Source: Acidimicrobiia bacterium (GTDB taxonomy: Bacteria; Actinomycetota; Acidimicrobiia; Acidimicrobiales; Bin134). From it: a stretch of 7,533 bases of DNA. Location of the stretch: the NCBI GenBank assembly GCA_009843565.1, contig VYDF01000247.1, positions 1 through 7,533 of the forward strand. The letters run 5' to 3'. A model generated the notes under the pieces. The model was given only the letters and a program-made list of their open reading frames with translations. It did not search any database and was not told where the DNA came from. The translations under genes and the position numbers were made by a program. Position 1 is the first letter of the stretch, and each line of letters begins with the position of its first letter. This document shows positions 5,085 to 7,533 of the stretch, piece after piece.

Positions 5085-6516
5085 CCAGCGCGTCCAACAG
5101 CATTCGCACACCGAAGCCGGTGCCCCCTTTGGAAGTCTCCGAGTCTTCTGAATCAGTGAACGCGGGACCGGCGATGTCGAGGTGGGCCCAGGGGATGCCC
5201 TCTTCCACGAAATTGGACAAGAACAGCCCTGCGGTCAGCGCTCCTCCGTGGGGCCCGCCGATGTTCTTCATATCGGCCACCGACGAGTCGAGCTGGGCCT
5301 TGTAGTCGTCAGGCAGCGGCAGCCGCCACACCCGCTCCCCGGTGCGCTCGGCAGCATCGGCCAGCTGATCCATCCACGTCTCGCTGTTGCCCATGAGCCC
5401 GGCCACCTTCGGCCCCAACGCCACCATGCACGCTCCGGTGAGAGTGGCCAGATCGACGATGGCGTCGGGCTCGGCCCGGCAGGCCAGCGATAGGGCGTCG
5501 GCCAGTACCAGGCGGCCCTCGGCGTCGGTGTTGAGCACTTCCACCGTCTTGCCGTTGGCAATCGTCAGCACATCGCCAGGCCGGGTGGCATCGCCCCCCA
5601 ACATGTTGTCGGTCATGGGCACGTAGCCGGTGACCTTCACCGGGGGTGCCACTGCGGCGATGGCCGACATCACTCCCAGCACCGCCGCTCCCCCGCTCAT
5701 GTCGCACTTCATAGTCATCATCCCGGTGCCGGTCTTGATTGACAAACCGCCGGCGTCGAACGTCAGGCCCTTGCCAACCAGCGCGACCGACCCCCGGCAT
5801 TCGGCCTCCGCGTCCGGGGCATAGGACACCTCCACGAACCGAGGCGGCTGCTCCGACCCGCGGTTCACCCCCAGCAGCCCGCCCAGTTCGGCCTCGCGTA
5901 TGGCGTCTAGGTCGAGCACCGATATCTCCAAACCCTCCCGCTCGGCCATCTCCGCTGCTATCTCCGCGAATCGCGTGGGGGTTAGCGATCCGCCGGGCTC
6001 GTTCACCAGATCGCGCGCGAAGCACACCGCCTCGCCTACCCGTCGGCCCTGCTCTAGCGCCTCGGACACCGCCCGGCCCCCCGGACCGATGACGTGCACG
6101 TTTTCCAGCTTGTTGGGCTTGTGCTCGGATTTGAAGTCTCCGTAGGTGTAGGCGCCCAGGGTCATTCCCTCGGCCAGAGCACTCAGTGCCTCGGCGCGGT
6201 CGACGCTTTCGGGCACGGCATCGAGCACCGACACGGTTATGCGCCTCGCCCGCTTGGCCGACCGGGCCAGCGATGCCGTCGCCCGGCGGATCACCGCGGT
6301 AGTGATCTTGTCGGCCGGTCCCAGCCCCACCACGGCAATCGGTCGATCTCCACCCGACACGATCTCCACCTGCCCGACCTTGGCCTCGAACCCCCGGCCG
6401 TCGAGCACCTCCCAATCCAAATCAAAGGTGCGCTCGGCATCGGCCCCTGAGCACACCCCCACCGCGTCCAGCTCGGCGCGAGCCGGGATTTTTCTGCCGG
6501 TTCGAAACGTGATCAA
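5047..6516 (-). CDS. pepA: Leucyl aminopeptidase, M17 family (cytosol aminopeptidase)
   Basis: This two-metal exopeptidase releases N-terminal residues, preferably leucine, from peptides in the cytosol and works as a hexamer. The 489-residue length is normal. The N-terminal third is the variable macro-like domain. The catalytic domain has VGKGLTFDAGGLSIK (247-261), KCDMSGGAAV (270-279) and the family signature NTDAEGRL (329-336). Metal ligands are Lys249, Asp254, Asp272, Asp331 and Glu333; catalytic Lys261 and Arg335 are present. All seven sit at a constant offset of 21 from the E. coli PepA numbers. GGPHGGALTAG (420-430) and the C-terminal GGTGFGVR are also typical. The start is TTG, preceded by AGGAGG only 4 bases away. 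E. coli PepA also binds DNA at Xer sites; nothing here shows that role. The end overlaps the convergent MauE-like gene, and the start is divergent from metH. Confidence 0.96.
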   Translation of the reverse strand: MITFRTGRKIPARAELDAVGVCSGADAERTFDLDWEVLDGRGFEAKVGQVEIVSGGDRPIAVVGLGPADKITTAVIRRATASLARSAKRARRITVSVLDAVPESVDRAEALSALAEGMTLGAYTYGDFKSEHKPNKLENVHVIGPGGRAVSEALEQGRRVGEAVCFARDLVNEPGGSLTPTRFAEIAAEMAEREGLEISVLDLDAIREAELGGLLGVNRGSEQPPRFVEVSYAPDAEAECRGSVALVGKGLTFDAGGLSIKTGTGMMTMKCDMSGGAAVLGVMSAIAAVAPPVKVTGYVPMTDNMLGGDATRPGDVLTIANGKTVEVLNTDAEGRLVLADALSLACRAEPDAIVDLATLTGACMVALGPKVAGLMGNSETWMDQLADAAERTGERVWRLPLPDDYKAQLDSSVADMKNIGGPHGGALTAGLFLSNFVEEGIPWAHLDIAGPAFTDSEDSETSKGGTGFGVRMLLDALVNFEPLPNSGAD

Positions 6517-6520
6517 TGGG

Positions 6521-6527
6521 CCTCCTC
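6521..6527 (-). promoter_or_regulatory. Shine-Dalgarno site of pepA
   Basis: On the minus strand GAGGAGG lies 4 bases before the TTG at 6516. The sequence is near-perfect, but the spacing is shorter than usual. No ATG or GTG nearby is a better start, so the site supports the rare TTG start codon. Confidence 0.65.
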
Positions 6528-6539
6528 GGTCGCAGTGAT

Positions 6540-6559
6540 GTTATCTGGCACCAGTTATC
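6540..6559. promoter_or_regulatory. Weak candidate operator between pepA and metH
   Basis: GTTATC occurs at 6540-6545 and again at 6554-6559, and between them is the small inverted repeat CTGG-CA-CCAG (6545-6554). The site lies in the 71-base region between two divergent starts. A regulator could bind here, but elements this short can arise by chance. I see no convincing -35/-10 pair for either gene, and the gap is too short for a cobalamin or SAM riboswitch. Confidence 0.2.
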
Positions 6560-6587
6560 GGCCCTGCGCCCAGTAGCCTCGCATTCC

Positions 6588-7533
6588 ATGGGTTCCTATG
6601 AGGATGCGGCCCGTGAACGCGTCCTCGTATACGACGGCGCCTTTGGGACCTACGTCCAAGAGCAGCCACTGAGCGCGGACGATTTCGGCGGTCCCGACTT
6701 GGAGGGCTGCAACGAACTGTTGTGCCTGACCCGTCCCGAGGTCATCGCCGGCATGCACGACCGGTACTTGGACTTGGGGGTCGACGTCGTCGAAACCGCA
6801 ACTTTCGGGGCGTTTGCCGTGCCGTTGGCGGAATATGGCATCGCCGAGCAGGCCTATGAGATCAACCTGGCCGCGGCCCGCATCGCTAAAGAGGTTTGTC
6901 ATGGGTATACGTTCGATTCCCAGCCCCGATGGGTGGCGGGATCGGTGGGGCCGGGCACCAAGCTGGCATCTCTGGGACAAATTCGCTACGCCGAGCTGCG
7001 CGATGCCTTTGAGGTCCAGGCCCGGGGCCTGCTCGACGGCGGGGTGGATCTGTTCCTCATCGAGACCCAGTACGACCTGCTCGGCGCCAAGGCGGCCATC
7101 AACGGGTGCCGACGGGCCATGGCCGCAATCGGAATGGAAGTACCCCTGCAAGTGCAGGTCACGATTGAGATGACCGGCCGAATGCTGCCCGGTACCGAAA
7201 TTGGCGCCGCGCTGGCCGCGCTGATCCCACTTGGCCCCGCGGTGTTCGGGTTGAACTGCGCCACCGGCCCGGCCGAGATGGGAGAGCACCTGCGGGTGCT
7301 GTCGGAGCAGTGTCCGGTGCCGGTGGCCTGCATCCCCAACGCAGGACTCCCCCAAGTGGTGGACGGCCGGATGCACTACGACGTCGGCCCCGACGAATTT
7401 GCCGACTATCTGGCCCGGTTCGTCACCGAATTGGGGGTAAGCGTGATCGGCGGCTGCTGCGGCACTACGCCGGAGCATCTGCGGGCGGCCATAGATCGCT
7501 GCGCCGACCTCACCCCCGGCCCCCGGCCTGGCC
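6588..7533 (+). CDS. metH: Methionine synthase MetH, homocysteine-binding domain (3' end outside window)
   Basis: Cobalamin-dependent methionine synthase transfers the methyl group of 5-methyltetrahydrofolate through B12 to homocysteine, making methionine in the cytosol. The 315 visible residues are the N-terminal homocysteine methyltransferase barrel: YDGAFGT (15-21), GCNELL (40-45), VVETATFGAF (67-76), GSVGPGTKLASLG (118-130), LFLIETQYDLLGAKAA (155-170), GLNCATGP (221-228) and GGCCGTTPEH (288-297). The three zinc ligands are Cys224, Cys290 and Cys291. The GPGTKL loop and GCNELL are forms I associate with full-length MetH of actinobacteria, not with stand-alone homocysteine S-methyltransferases. 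The folate, cobalamin and activation domains would lie beyond the window, so a shorter protein cannot be excluded. The ATG has no Shine-Dalgarno site; TAGCCT at 6574-6579 could serve as a -10 element for a nearly leaderless message. It diverges from pepA with a 71-base gap. Confidence 0.88.
   Translation, partial: MGSYEDAARERVLVYDGAFGTYVQEQPLSADDFGGPDLEGCNELLCLTRPEVIAGMHDRYLDLGVDVVETATFGAFAVPLAEYGIAEQAYEINLAAARIAKEVCHGYTFDSQPRWVAGSVGPGTKLASLGQIRYAELRDAFEVQARGLLDGGVDLFLIETQYDLLGAKAAINGCRRAMAAIGMEVPLQVQVTIEMTGRMLPGTEIGAALAALIPLGPAVFGLNCATGPAEMGEHLRVLSEQCPVPVACIPNAGLPQVVDGRMHYDVGPDEFADYLARFVTELGVSVIGGCCGTTPEHLRAAIDRCADLTPGPRPG

Noticed and set aside
6517..6587. Cobalamin or SAM riboswitch before metH
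   Set aside because: The whole intergenic region is 71 bases and contains no B12-box or SAM-riboswitch-like conserved core.
6555..7478. Open frame of 307 codons on the minus strand opposite metH
   Set aside because: The plus strand encodes the homocysteine-binding domain with all zinc ligands, so the opposite frame is a shadow.

Overview
This 7.5 kb window is a GC-rich, gene-dense chromosomal segment of a bacterium. Short intergenic gaps, GTG/TTG starts, several genes without a Shine-Dalgarno site and the protein families point to Actinomycetota. An Acidimicrobiia-like lineage is my guess and is inference only. I see no mobile element, CRISPR array, RNA gene or phage gene, and no gene-free stretch longer than about 110 bases.

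Left part, minus strand: the N-terminal 234 residues of a sulfur-carrier adenylyltransferase (MoeZ/MoeB type) with the rhodanese domain placed before the ThiF domain, cut by the window start; then a complete sirtuin (NAD-dependent protein deacylase). The sirtuin is transcribed away from the central cluster, from an AT-rich divergent promoter region with overlapping promoter elements, a heptamer tandem repeat and a palindrome.

Centre, plus strand: a tightly packed run of four genes, namely a small uncharacterised protein with a possible winged-helix fold, two tandem DUF1214-family paralogues (about 74% identical by hand count), and a MauE/DoxX-like membrane protein with a CGCFG cysteine motif. 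Gaps are 17, 52 and 3 bases, so an operon is likely. None of the four has an established function here. This is the least explained part of the window and the best candidate for an undescribed functional unit.

Right part: a complete M17 leucyl aminopeptidase (pepA) on the minus strand, whose 3' end overlaps the end of the MauE-like gene by 38 bases. Divergent from it is the start of cobalamin-dependent methionine synthase (metH), of which the homocysteine-binding domain is present and the rest lies beyond the window. These flanking genes are housekeeping functions: sulfur transfer to carrier proteins, protein deacylation, peptide turnover and methionine synthesis.
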